Of a stretch of 64,000 nt of DNA, positions 10,209 to 17,975 are shown piece after piece. Every line of letters begins with the position of its first letter. Position 1 is the first letter of the stretch. Source of the DNA: Pseudomonas vanderleydeniana (GTDB lineage: Bacteria; Pseudomonadota; Gammaproteobacteria; Pseudomonadales; Pseudomonadaceae); the NCBI RefSeq assembly GCF_014268755.2, contig NZ_CP077093.1:1724001-1788000 (forward strand), in the 5' to 3' direction. The notes under the pieces were generated by a model. The model made no database searches. It was given only the letters and a program-made list of their open reading frames with translations, and had not been told where the DNA came from. Both the position numbers and the translations under genes were made by a program.

Positions 10209-10649
10209 TTACTGGTAGCTGTATTCAAAGGTGATGCTGTCTTCCCCTGCGGGGTGAGCCGGTTTTTTCAGATCGTCCGTCAGATGGGTGAGATGGACTT
10301 TTGCTCCATGTCCAAAGCGTTTTTGGTTGAAAAGAGTGGTGGTGCCTGTCGAGTTCGGGGTGATGAATTGACAGTCGACTTCGGCATTGGAGTAAGGCTC
10401 GAAGTAGCAGAGCTTCACCCTCTCGTTTATCGCGTCAGGAAAGAATGTCGTGTTCCAGCGAAGTCCTTTCAGCTTCATCTGGACGTTGGTCGGGTGGGTG
10501 AAGTCGGCGAGTAGCGTTCGATGTATTGAAGTCGCTGTGCTTATATAGCTGAAGAAGCTGGGTGGCTTTTGCGACTTGGTAATGCTGGCATCCGCTGCGA
10601 AAGTTTGAGTGCTGGCCAGAATCAAGGCGAGCGAAAGTATCTTTTTCAT
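10209..10649 (-). CDS. Small exported protein of unknown function
   Basis: This 146-residue protein has a clear signal peptide (MKKILSLALILASTQTFA, cleavage before ADASITK). The mature part is about 127 residues with two cysteines (KLCYFEPYSNAEVDCQF) that could form a disulfide and a basic-aromatic character, ending in ITFEYSYQ. It has no recognised domain. It lies between the MacB-like permease and the 287-residue unknown on the same strand, with lower GC than the surrounding genome. It may belong to one transcript with them. It is a plausible periplasmic or secreted protein; its function is unknown. Confidence 0.7.
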   Translation of the reverse strand: MKKILSLALILASTQTFAADASITKSQKPPSFFSYISTATSIHRTLLADFTHPTNVQMKLKGLRWNTTFFPDAINERVKLCYFEPYSNAEVDCQFITPNSTGTTTLFNQKRFGHGAKVHLTHLTDDLKKPAHPAGEDSITFEYSYQ

Positions 10650-10707
10650 GATGATGTTCCTGAAAAATGAGTAGGTATTTAGGTTTTAAATGTGATGCCG
10701 GTATTAG

Positions 10708-11922
10708 TTACTCATAGGCAGTCTCCCGTAGTGCTTCCATGGGTTGCAGGCGGGAGGCCTTGAGGGCCGGATGCAGGCCGAAGAACACACCGGTCAACAG
10801 GGAACTGCCGGTACCGAGCAGCAGGGGCGTCAGGCTCAGGCGTAGGGGCCAACCGGCGAAATGGCTGAAGAGCAGCGCGGCGAGGCTGCCCAGCAGCGCC
10901 CCGAGGAGGACGCCGGGTAGCGACAGGCACAGCGTCTCGCAGAGGAAGGCATTGCGGATGTCCCGAGGGCGCGCGCCGAGCGCCAGGCGCAGGCCGATCT
11001 CTCGGCGTCGCTCGGCCAGGTTCATCAGCATCACGTTCATTACGCCGACGCCCGATACCAGCAGGACGATGCCGCCCAGGCCGGCCAGCAAGCGGGAGAA
11101 GGTCGCGGCCTGGCGTTTCAGGCCGTCGAGCAACTGCCGTGGAATTCGCACCTCGGCCTTCTGGCCGTGGAGCAGCGCTGGCAGGTGACGCTTCAAGTCT
11201 TGTGCCGTCAGTTCCGGATCGGCTTGCGTGGCGATCCGGATGATCAGGCTGTCGATCCTGGGTTCCGGGAACAGGCGTCGCAGCCCCTCCAGGGGGACCA
11301 TTATCGAGTAGTCGATGTCCACGGGGAGCAACGGGTTGCCGGGTTGCCCTGCGACGATACCGATGACGTTGAACAGGTAGCCCTCGATGGGCAGCCGGTC
11401 ACCCGGTTGCAGCGGTCGGCCTCGCACCGAGAGTTGCTGCGCAACCTGCGCGCCGACCACGGCGAATGTTTGCCGGCGGTCGAATACTGTCAGGAAACGC
11501 CCCCTTCGCAGCTTCAGGCCGAGCGCGTTCGCCAGCTCGCTGGAGGTGCCGAGCAGGGCGGCGTCGACCTCGATCGCCGATTGCCTGAAGCGGATCGAAT
11601 GCAGGCTGACGGGCGCGATATCGATCAGCTGTGGGACGACATGGCGCAAGACATCTGGATCAAGGGTCACGGGAGGGGGGAGAGTGCTTCTACGATCAGG
11701 CGCAAGCCTCACCACCAGCATGTCGGTGCCCATGGACTGGAACGAGCGCAGGGCTTCGGCTTCCGCGCTGCTGCCGATGTTCAACAAGGCGATGACCGAA
11801 CCGCTACCGATAGCCAGCCCCAGCAGGCTGAGCCCGGCTCGTCGACCCGCCAGCCGCAGGTTGTCGATGGCCTCGGCCAGCACCTGTTTCGGTAGCGGGC
11901 CGTAGTGCTCGGGGAAGGTCAT
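10708..11922 (-). CDS. MacB-like ABC transporter permease (no ATPase domain)
   Basis: This is a 404-residue permease of the MacB/FtsX class. An N-terminal helix (about residues 30-50) is followed by a large extracytoplasmic domain (about residues 55-270). Three C-terminal helices follow, preceded by the diagnostic cytoplasmic coupling segment RRREIGLRLALGARPRDIRN. Unlike full MacB it has no nucleotide-binding domain, and no separate ATPase or adaptor gene lies nearby, so it is an orphan subunit here. The start at 11922 is chosen over a further upstream codon because GGGGAG precedes it and it overlaps the stop of a 38-codon ORF by ATGA. The substrate is unknown. Confidence 0.82.
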   Translation of the reverse strand: MTFPEHYGPLPKQVLAEAIDNLRLAGRRAGLSLLGLAIGSGSVIALLNIGSSAEAEALRSFQSMGTDMLVVRLAPDRRSTLPPPVTLDPDVLRHVVPQLIDIAPVSLHSIRFRQSAIEVDAALLGTSSELANALGLKLRRGRFLTVFDRRQTFAVVGAQVAQQLSVRGRPLQPGDRLPIEGYLFNVIGIVAGQPGNPLLPVDIDYSIMVPLEGLRRLFPEPRIDSLIIRIATQADPELTAQDLKRHLPALLHGQKAEVRIPRQLLDGLKRQAATFSRLLAGLGGIVLLVSGVGVMNVMLMNLAERRREIGLRLALGARPRDIRNAFLCETLCLSLPGVLLGALLGSLAALLFSHFAGWPLRLSLTPLLLGTGSSLLTGVFFGLHPALKASRLQPMEALRETAYE

Positions 11923-12035
11923 GCCACTCCCCGCCCAGCCAGCCACATGCCGACCGTTTCGGCAGCGTCGATGTGCGGTTGGTGCTGATGTTGCCAGGGC
12001 AGCCATTCAGCTTGCCGCTGAGGCTTGGGTACCAT
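11919..12035 (-). CDS. 38-residue ORF translationally coupled to the permease
   Basis: This is a short ORF with its own good ribosome site (GGGAGG, eight bases before the ATG). Its stop overlaps the start of the MacB-like permease as ATGA. It begins MVPKPQRQAEWLPWQHQHQ and is rich in Gln, His and Trp. It could be a coupling leader, or the remnant of a lost upstream transporter gene. No homology is recognised, and the protein may not accumulate. The arrangement itself is directly visible. Confidence 0.45.
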   Translation of the reverse strand: MVPKPQRQAEWLPWQHQHQPHIDAAETVGMWLAGRGVA

Positions 12036-12194
12036 GCTGCGGTCCTCCCGTCGGGCCGATCACTGCATCGCGCAGATGCTTCAAGAATCGGCCGCTGGAA
12101 GGGGGACTAAATAGGAATGGTTTCCGTTTGTTGTGTAGGATTTTTCCATTGCTGACAGCGTTTTGAGTGACGCTGACAGGTCCGACGAAGGGGC

Positions 12195-12653
12195 TCAGCC
12201 CATGCTGAATTTCACGCTATAGCTGTAGGGCGGTGCCTTGAGGGTCTTGCTCAGGCGCGCCTTGCAGGAGGCCGTGCGTTCGCCGATCGATTCGGCCTGG
12301 CGGGACCAGACCGGCAGGTAGCTGGTGTGTTCCGAGTCGGTGAAGCGCTGTTTCAGCGAATGCTGGGCGACGAACCGGCATTTGCGCGGTCCCGAGCCGT
12401 AGATGAACCAGGCCCGTTGTCCCTCCAGGTGCAGCTCCCGACGCTCGCCGCTGGCAATCGAAAAGCTCGAGACCGGGGCGCCCTGCAGGTCCAGGCCGGT
12501 TCCCAGCAGTTCGAGCGGTTGCGGCGATTCGTTGCTGATCTCCACGGTGAGGGTGGCGAGGGCTTGAGGGGCCGAGGCGTAGGCGGCGAATGAGAGCAGG
12601 CCGCAGAGGGCTGCGCAGGATAGGGCTACGCCCAGGAATTGGCTGAGGTACAT
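12195..12653 (-). CDS. Exported hypothetical protein
   Basis: This 152-residue protein has a signal peptide ending near residue 26-28 (CGLLSFAAYASA). The mature part starts with a beta-rich stretch (ATLTVEISNESPQPLELLGT) and contains two cysteines (RKCRFVAQ and ASCKARLS) that may pair. It was started at 12653 because AAGGA lies six bases upstream and this start gives a proper signal sequence; a longer reading frame extends upstream without a ribosome site. It lies upstream of the permease unit on the same strand, across a gap of about 160 bases. The family is not recognised and a periplasmic location is inferred. Confidence 0.65.
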   Translation of the reverse strand: MYLSQFLGVALSCAALCGLLSFAAYASAPQALATLTVEISNESPQPLELLGTGLDLQGAPVSSFSIASGERRELHLEGQRAWFIYGSGPRKCRFVAQHSLKQRFTDSEHTSYLPVWSRQAESIGERTASCKARLSKTLKAPPYSYSVKFSMG

Positions 12654-12827
12654 GTTAAGTCCTTTTAGTTGGGTCCGGATGGTGGCGCCAGTCCATGACG
12701 TCACGCGCTTTCCCGTGCCTGGGGCGCGCCAGACAAGTATGGGGATCAATGCAAAAAATGCTTGGAGTAAACCACTCGCTATTTTGTGAGTGTTTTCCCA
12801 TGTTCAGGTCGGGGCATTCGGCTACAA

Positions 12828-12860
12828 CGAAAAGGCCCCGGCTCTTTCGAACCGGGGCCT
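12828..12860 (-). terminator. Rho-independent terminator of the xenB operon
   Basis: A strong stem (AGGCCCCGG / CCGGGGCC) is followed on the minus strand by TTTTCGTT, 26 bases after the xenB stop. It ends the ArsR-MFS-XenB transcript. Confidence 0.8.
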
Positions 12861-12885
12861 GCACGTACTGCTGAAGTTTCTGCGT

Positions 12886-13935
12886 TTACAGGGTCGGGTA
12901 GTCGATGTAGCCGACCGGGCCCTTGCCGTAGAAGGTTTCAGGGTGTGCCGCGTTCAGTTCGGCGTCGGCCTTCAGGCGCGCTGGCAGGTCCGGGTTGGCG
13001 ATGAACGGTACACCGAACGCCACTGCGTCGGCCTTGCCCTCGGCCAGCCAGGCATTGGCACTGTCCTTGGTGAAGCGCTCGTTGGCGATGTAGGGGCCGC
13101 CGAACGCTTCTTTCAAGCGTGGGCCAAGGCTGTCGTCGGCCTCTTTCTCCCGCGAGCAGATGAACGCGATGCCACGCTTGCCCAGCTCGCGGGCGACGTA
13201 GGTGAAGGTTTCCGCCAGGTTGTCGTCGCCCATGTCATGGGAGTCGGCACGCGGAGCCAGGTGGACACCGACGCGGCCGGCGCCCCAGATTTCCACCACG
13301 GCGTCGGTGACTTCGAGCAGCAGGCGAGCGCGGTTTTCCAGGGAACCACCGTAGTTGTCGGTGCGCTGGTTGGTGCTGCTCTGCAGGAACTGGTCGAGCA
13401 GGTAGCCGTTCGCCGCGTGGACTTCAACGCCGTCGAAACCGGCGGCCTTGGCGTTCTCCGCACCGACCCGGTAGGCCTCGACGATGTCGGCGATCTCGGC
13501 GGTTTCCAGGGCTCGCGGGGTCGGGTAGTCCGCTTGCGGGCGGACCAGGCTCACATGGCCCTTGGGCTGGATGGCGCTCGGTGCGACCGGCAGTTCGCCG
13601 TTCAGGTACGACGGGTGCGAGATCCGGCCGACGTGCCACAGTTGCAGGAAGATCCGGCCGCCGGCGGCGTGCAGGGCTTTGGTGACATTGGACCAGCCAC
13701 GGACCTGGTCGTTGGACCAGATGCCGGGGGTGTCGGGGTAGCCGACACCCATTGGCGTGACCGAGGTCGCCTCGCTGAGGATCAGCCCGGCAGAGGCGCG
13801 CTGCACGTAGTACTCGGCCATCAGCGCGTTCGGTACGCGGCCTTCATCGGCGCGGCAGCGGGTCAGCGGTGCCATGACGATACGGTTCGGCAGTTCGAGG
13901 TCGCCCAGTTTGATCGGATCGAAAATAGTTGCCAT
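12886..13935 (-). CDS. xenB: XenB, NADPH-dependent old-yellow-enzyme (xenobiotic/ene reductase)
   Basis: This is a 349-residue FMN-dependent TIM-barrel reductase of the old-yellow-enzyme family. It reduces nitroaromatics, nitrate esters and activated alkenes with NADPH. The N-terminus (MATIFDPIKLGDLELPNRIV), the MAPLTRCRA flavin-site segment, the His/Asn substrate pair in VHAANGYLLDQFL and the SSTNQRTDNYGGSLENRARL motif match XenB of P. fluorescens/P. putida along the full length. It is the third gene of an operon behind an ArsR regulator and an MFS pump (20-base gap). This suggests induction by toxic electrophiles that the pump and reductase remove together. Confidence 0.95.
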   Translation of the reverse strand: MATIFDPIKLGDLELPNRIVMAPLTRCRADEGRVPNALMAEYYVQRASAGLILSEATSVTPMGVGYPDTPGIWSNDQVRGWSNVTKALHAAGGRIFLQLWHVGRISHPSYLNGELPVAPSAIQPKGHVSLVRPQADYPTPRALETAEIADIVEAYRVGAENAKAAGFDGVEVHAANGYLLDQFLQSSTNQRTDNYGGSLENRARLLLEVTDAVVEIWGAGRVGVHLAPRADSHDMGDDNLAETFTYVARELGKRGIAFICSREKEADDSLGPRLKEAFGGPYIANERFTKDSANAWLAEGKADAVAFGVPFIANPDLPARLKADAELNAAHPETFYGKGPVGYIDYPTL

Positions 13936-13955
13936 GTGTACAACCCTCTTGATGA

Positions 13956-15122
13956 TTAGTTGCTAACGGGAGCCAGCCCGGCGTTGTCGTTCTGGCGAAA
14001 GGTGATCAGGGTAACCAGCAGTGCGAGCACCGCCAGTGCGCCGGCGGCCAGGGGCACGCTGGTGAGGCCCAGGCCATGGGCGATGACGCTACCGCCGACC
14101 CAGGCCCCTAAGGCGTTGCCGACGTTGAAGGCGCCGATGTTCAGGGTCGAGACCAGGTTGGGTGCGGCCTGGCCGTAGGTCACCACGTTGATCTGCAGGG
14201 CCGGGACGGCGGCGAAGCAGGCGGTGGCCCAGAGGAACAGGGTGATCTCGGCGGGGATGACCAGCACGCTGCTCCAGGTCAGCACGGTCGCCAGCACGGC
14301 CATGGCAATGAATACGCCGATCAGCGTCGCGGCCAGGTTGCGGTCCGCCAGCTTGCCGCCAATGATGTTGCCGACGGTCAGGCCCAGGCCCATCAGCACG
14401 AGGGTCCAGGTCACGCCCCGTGGCGAAACGCCGGTGACTTCGCCGAGCAGCGGCGCGATGTAGGTGAACAGGGCGAACACGGCGGCGGAGAACAGCGCCG
14501 TCATGCTCAGCGACAGCCACAGGCCGGCGCCCTTGAGTGCGCCAAGTTCGGCGCGCATGTCGAGTTTTTCCTCGTCGTGCCTGACCGGCAGGAAGCGGAC
14601 CAGGCCGATCAGCGCGATCACGCCGATGACGGTCACCGCCCAGAAGGTCGAGCGCCAGCCGGCCTGTTGGCCCAGGGCGGTACCCAGCGGCACGCCGAGT
14701 ACGTTGGCCAGGGTCAGGCCGGTGAACATCAGGGCCACGGCCGAGGCGCGCTTGTCCGGTGCCACCAGGTTGGCCGCCACGACCGAGCCGATGCCGAAGA
14801 AGGCACCGTGGCACAGGGCGGTGATGATCCGCGCCAGCATCAGCACGTTGTAGTCGCTGGCGACGGCACACAGCAGGTTGCCGACAATGAAAATGCCCAT
14901 CAGCACCACCAGGGCCGCCTTGCGTGGCAGCCGCGAAGTGGCCATGGCCATGAAGGGTGCACCGATCGCCACGCCCAGGGCGTAGCCAGTCACCAGCCAG
15001 CCGGCACCGGGGATCGAGACGCCGAGGTCGGTCGCCACATCGGGCAGCAGGCCCATGATGACGAACTCGGTGGTGCCGATGGCAAAGGCGCTCAGGGCCA
15101 GGATGAGTAGTGGGAGGGGCAT
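13956..15122 (-). CDS. pyeM: MFS transporter, DHA1 family (PyeM-like)
   Basis: This is a 388-residue major-facilitator permease with twelve predicted helices. The opening MPLPLLILALSAFAIGTTEF and the helix-4 segment HGAFFGIGSVVAANLV are typical of the DHA1 sugar/drug-efflux branch. It is the middle gene between an ArsR-family regulator (13-base gap) and xenB (20-base gap). This is the same order as PA4354-PA4356 of P. aeruginosa, named pyeR-pyeM-xenB. Export of a small toxic organic compound is inferred from family and context. The substrate is unknown. Confidence 0.85.
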   Translation of the reverse strand: MPLPLLILALSAFAIGTTEFVIMGLLPDVATDLGVSIPGAGWLVTGYALGVAIGAPFMAMATSRLPRKAALVVLMGIFIVGNLLCAVASDYNVLMLARIITALCHGAFFGIGSVVAANLVAPDKRASAVALMFTGLTLANVLGVPLGTALGQQAGWRSTFWAVTVIGVIALIGLVRFLPVRHDEEKLDMRAELGALKGAGLWLSLSMTALFSAAVFALFTYIAPLLGEVTGVSPRGVTWTLVLMGLGLTVGNIIGGKLADRNLAATLIGVFIAMAVLATVLTWSSVLVIPAEITLFLWATACFAAVPALQINVVTYGQAAPNLVSTLNIGAFNVGNALGAWVGGSVIAHGLGLTSVPLAAGALAVLALLVTLITFRQNDNAGLAPVSN

Positions 15123-15135
15123 CGTCTGCGGTCCT

Positions 15136-15438
15136 TTAGAGCTCTTGGCTCATGATGCGGAGGAACGCCTGGATGGTTTCCTCGTTGCGTTTGAAGAAGT
15201 GCCACTGACCGGCCTTCTGGCTGCTGATCAGGCCGGCCCGCTGCAACGTCGCCAGGTGCGCCGAGACGGTCGACTGCGACAGGCCGCAGCGCTGGTCGAT
15301 CTGCCCGGCGCAGATACCGTACTCATGGTTGTGCAACTGGTCGGGGAACTGGGCCTTCGGGTCTTTCAGCCAGTGGAGGATGTCTCGGCGTACTGGGTGT
15401 GCCAGCGCTTTTATTATTTCGTCGAGGTCGATGGTCAT
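15136..15438 (-). CDS. pyeR: ArsR-family repressor (PyeR-like)
   Basis: This is a 100-residue winged-helix repressor. The recognition helix lies around residues 52-68 (GLSQSTVSAHLATLQRAGLI), followed by the wing (SSQKAGQWHFFKRNEE). Cys43 and Cys51 flank the start of the DNA-binding domain and could sense thiol-reactive compounds. The usual ArsR metal motif ELCVCDL is absent. The start at 15438 gives the normal family length; an open frame extends over 100 codons upstream but crosses the promoter region. It is the first gene of the operon with the MFS pump and XenB, with palindromic operators immediately upstream, so autoregulation is expected. Confidence 0.85.
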   Translation of the reverse strand: MTIDLDEIIKALAHPVRRDILHWLKDPKAQFPDQLHNHEYGICAGQIDQRCGLSQSTVSAHLATLQRAGLISSQKAGQWHFFKRNEETIQAFLRIMSQEL

Positions 15439-15463
15439 GGCGGTGTCTCTGGGGGAATAAAAC

Positions 15464-15565
15464 GGTATATCGCGATGGGGCGAAATATAAATCGCTATTT
15501 CGCGATACACCAATATGATTTTGCTCTGGATACCGAGTAAATCGCTATATCGGGTTATAACGATA
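15464..15565. promoter_or_regulatory. Palindromic operator cluster between arsR-type gene and acpH
   Basis: Three related AT-rich palindromes occupy the divergent promoter region. They are TATATCGCGAT near 15467, ATCGC-N6-GCGAT at 15491-15506, and ATCGCTATA-N6-TATAACGAT at 15541-15564. The shared half-site ATCGC(T/A)AT is what a small winged-helix dimer would bind. They sit between the regulator start and the acpH start, so both directions may be controlled. Confidence 0.7.
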
Positions 15566-15594
15566 TGGGGTCGCAAGGTGTTAAGCTGGCGGGC

Positions 15595-16182
15595 ATGAAC
15601 TATCTCGCGCATCTTCACCTGGGTGGGCACCACCCGGAACAACTGCTCGGCAGCCTCTATGGCGACTTCGTCAAAGGTCGGGTGGAAGGGCAATTCACGC
15701 CTTCGATCGAGGCGGCTATCCAGCTGCATCGCCAGATCGATGTGTTCACCGACAGCCATCCGCTGGTGGGCCAGGCGCTATCGCGCTTCGAACGGACCCG
15801 CCGGCGGTTTGCCGGTATCGTCCTGGACATCTTCTTCGACCACTGCCTGGCACGGGACTGGGCCCTGTATGCCGAGGGGCCGCTGGACAGTTTTACCGCC
15901 GGGGTCTACCGCGTACTGGCGGATGAGCCCAACCTGCCGGAACGCCTGGCAGAGGTCGCGCCACACATGGCGGCGGGTGATTGGCTGGGTTCCTACCGGC
16001 GCTTCGAATCGCTGGAGCGGGCGTTCCTGGGGATTGCCCGGCGCCTGTCGCGACCGGAGGAAATGGCCCATGCCATGGAGGAGCTGGAGTCGTTGTACGA
16101 ACCGTTGAGCGAGGATTTCCGACTGTTCTATCCGCAGTTGCAGGTCTTTGCGCGGGAGCGTCGGATCGACACGATCCTGTAG
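15595..16182 (+). CDS. acpH: Acyl-carrier-protein phosphodiesterase
   Basis: This 195-residue enzyme removes the 4'-phosphopantetheine group from acyl carrier protein, giving apo-ACP. The opening MNYLAHLHLGGHHPEQLLGS and the stretch GSLYGDFVKGRV, together with HRQIDVFTDSHPLV, carry the conserved His/Asp residues of the AcpH family. An in-frame ATG ten codons upstream lies inside the operator region; the start at 15595 gives the family N-terminus. It is divergent from the ArsR-type operon and convergent with olsA. Confidence 0.88.
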   Translation: MNYLAHLHLGGHHPEQLLGSLYGDFVKGRVEGQFTPSIEAAIQLHRQIDVFTDSHPLVGQALSRFERTRRRFAGIVLDIFFDHCLARDWALYAEGPLDSFTAGVYRVLADEPNLPERLAEVAPHMAAGDWLGSYRRFESLERAFLGIARRLSRPEEMAHAMEELESLYEPLSEDFRLFYPQLQVFARERRIDTIL

Positions 16183-16218
16183 GCGCAGGCGGATCGCCGC
16201 ACCGCCGGCTCCTACAGG
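16176..16218. repeat. REP-like inverted repeat between acpH and olsA
   Basis: CCTGTAGG and CCTACAGG form the ends of a GC-rich imperfect palindrome that overlaps the acpH stop codon. The CTGTAGGAGC-type ends match other intergenic hairpins in the window. It probably separates two convergent transcripts. Confidence 0.6.
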
Positions 16219-16283
16219 TTGATCAGCGTTCTCGGGACGGCGGGTGTCACGCCAGCGAAAACGTCTTCGACTACGTCAAACAG

Positions 16284-17090
16284 TCAGGCGGCTTCCGCCT
16301 CGCCGGTGACCACGGGGCGTGGCGCCGGACGTTTCACCTCGGCTGCCTCGCCGAACAGCGCCATCTGTACCGCCTGCTGGGCCTGGAACGCCAGGGCCGC
16401 ACGTTCCTGGCCATTGCACGGGATTGGCTGCAGCAGCTGGATTTCGACATCGCCCTGGTCGTTGGAGAACAGGCGCATCAAATGTGACAGCAGGTCATCG
16501 TCACCGATGAAGGGCGCCAGCGTGTCCGGTTGCCCATCGCGGGTGTAGCGGATCGCCACCGGTTGCAGCGACACGTCCGCATCGATGGCCGCCGACAGCA
16601 GGCGGCCATGGAAGGTGCGCAGCGAGCGGCCATCGGTGGTGGTGCCTTCGGGGAACATCAACAGCGGGTAGGCCTGTTCCAGATGACGGGTCATCTGCTT
16701 GCGTACCAGTTGGCTGTCACCCGAGCCACGCCGGATGAACAGGCTGCCGGCCTTCGCTGCCAGCCAGCCCGCCACCGGCCAGGTACGCACTTCGGCCTTG
16801 GACAGGAAGGACAGCGGTGTCAGGGCGCCGAGCAGGGCAATGTCGGTCCAGGACACATGGTTGCTGATCCACAGCATCGGTTGCGTCGGCAGGTTGCCGC
16901 GCACCGTCACGCGAAAGGGCAGGGCATTGCCCAGGCGGGCCATGAAGAACCGTGACCAGCGTTGCCGGCGGGCCATCGAGTTGGCGATCCCCAGGCGCTC
17001 GAAGGCGCCGAACACGCTGGCCATGCTCAAGCCGAGCGCGACCACCAGCAGGACCCGGGCGATTCGCCCGTAAACCCGCAACCGGCTCAT
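16284..17090 (-). CDS. olsA: OlsA, lyso-ornithine lipid O-acyltransferase (PlsC family)
   Basis: This is a 268-residue membrane-associated acyltransferase that adds the second acyl chain to lyso-ornithine lipid. An N-terminal membrane helix (about residues 8-28) precedes the family motifs: the catalytic HX4D in NHVSWTD, the FIRRGSGD block, and the FPEGTTTDG substrate motif. The start at 17090 overlaps the olsB stop by one base (TAATG), so the pair is translationally coupled. Other PlsC-family substrates are possible, but the olsB neighbour makes OlsA the natural reading. Confidence 0.9.
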   Translation of the reverse strand: MSRLRVYGRIARVLLVVALGLSMASVFGAFERLGIANSMARRQRWSRFFMARLGNALPFRVTVRGNLPTQPMLWISNHVSWTDIALLGALTPLSFLSKAEVRTWPVAGWLAAKAGSLFIRRGSGDSQLVRKQMTRHLEQAYPLLMFPEGTTTDGRSLRTFHGRLLSAAIDADVSLQPVAIRYTRDGQPDTLAPFIGDDDLLSHLMRLFSNDQGDVEIQLLQPIPCNGQERAALAFQAQQAVQMALFGEAAEVKRPAPRPVVTGEAEAA

Positions 17091-17845
17091 TACACCGCCG
17101 CCTTGAAGTGCCGGGCATAACGCGGGCACAGCTCGTCGCGCTTGAGCAGGATGAACACATCGGCGACCTGGAAGTCTTCGTCCCAGCACGGTTCGCCGCA
17201 GATCTTCGCGCCCAGGCGCATGTAGGCCTTGAGCAGCGGTGGCATTTCGGCGATGACGTTGCCGGGGATGTCCAGGTTCGGCAGCGGTTTCTTCGGTTCG
17301 GCACGCAGGTGCTCGGTGCTCAGGTAGCGTTCACGCAGGCGCTGCATGATCGCCTGGGCCTGGACGCCGCCATCCTGCATCGGGATGCTGGCGCAACCCA
17401 TCAGGTAGCTGTAGCCGCCTTCGTTGAGCACTTCGGCCAGTTCGCCCCAGAGCACGGCGATGGTGCCGCCGTTACGGTAGGCCGGGTCGACGCAGGTGCG
17501 GCCGATTTCCAGGATCGGGCCTTGCAGGTGGCCGAGGCCATGCAGGCTGAATTCCTCTTCACTGTAGAAACGCCCCAGGGTGCTGGCGGCCTTGTGGTCG
17601 AGCAGCCGGGTGGTCGCCACCAGGCGGCCGCTGTTCAGGTCGCGCACGCCAATGTGGCTGCAGTGCACATCATAATCATCCATGTCCAGGCCGAGCTCGG
17701 CGCCTTTCAGCTTGGCATTGAATTCGCCGCTGAAAACGTTGAAGCGCAAGGCCTGGGCTTCTTGCAAGGCCGCGGCGCCCAACAGGCGTTCGGCTTGCAG
17801 GCGGCGTTCATTGCCGGTGTCGCTGATGCGGGCGATCTGAGTCAT
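17090..17845 (-). CDS. olsB: OlsB, L-ornithine N-alpha-acyltransferase (GNAT-like)
   Basis: This 251-residue enzyme transfers a 3-hydroxyacyl chain from acyl-ACP to the alpha-amino group of ornithine, the first step of phosphorus-free ornithine lipid synthesis. It has the GNAT-like fold segments [20 protein letters not shown] and [14 protein letters not shown] and the late conserved [20 protein letters not shown]. It directly precedes olsA with a one-base overlap. In other pseudomonads this pair is induced by phosphate limitation, but no Pho box was identified here. Confidence 0.92.
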   Translation of the reverse strand: MTQIARISDTGNERRLQAERLLGAAALQEAQALRFNVFSGEFNAKLKGAELGLDMDDYDVHCSHIGVRDLNSGRLVATTRLLDHKAASTLGRFYSEEEFSLHGLGHLQGPILEIGRTCVDPAYRNGGTIAVLWGELAEVLNEGGYSYLMGCASIPMQDGGVQAQAIMQRLRERYLSTEHLRAEPKKPLPNLDIPGNVIAEMPPLLKAYMRLGAKICGEPCWDEDFQVADVFILLKRDELCPRYARHFKAAV

Positions 17846-17975
17846 GACGCGTCTCCGGTTGCCGGCCAGGGTTGCGGCCAGTCGACTTTGTTGTGCAAAG
17901 TCAGGCTATGTAGCCCCGGTGTCATCGCCATGAAGCTTTGGTGATGCTTATATGACAGCCCCCCAGGAGCCCGCC

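Noticed and set aside
15439..15759. Long upstream extension of the ArsR-family gene
   Set aside because: It crosses the operator palindromes and the divergent acpH start; the chosen start gives the normal family length.
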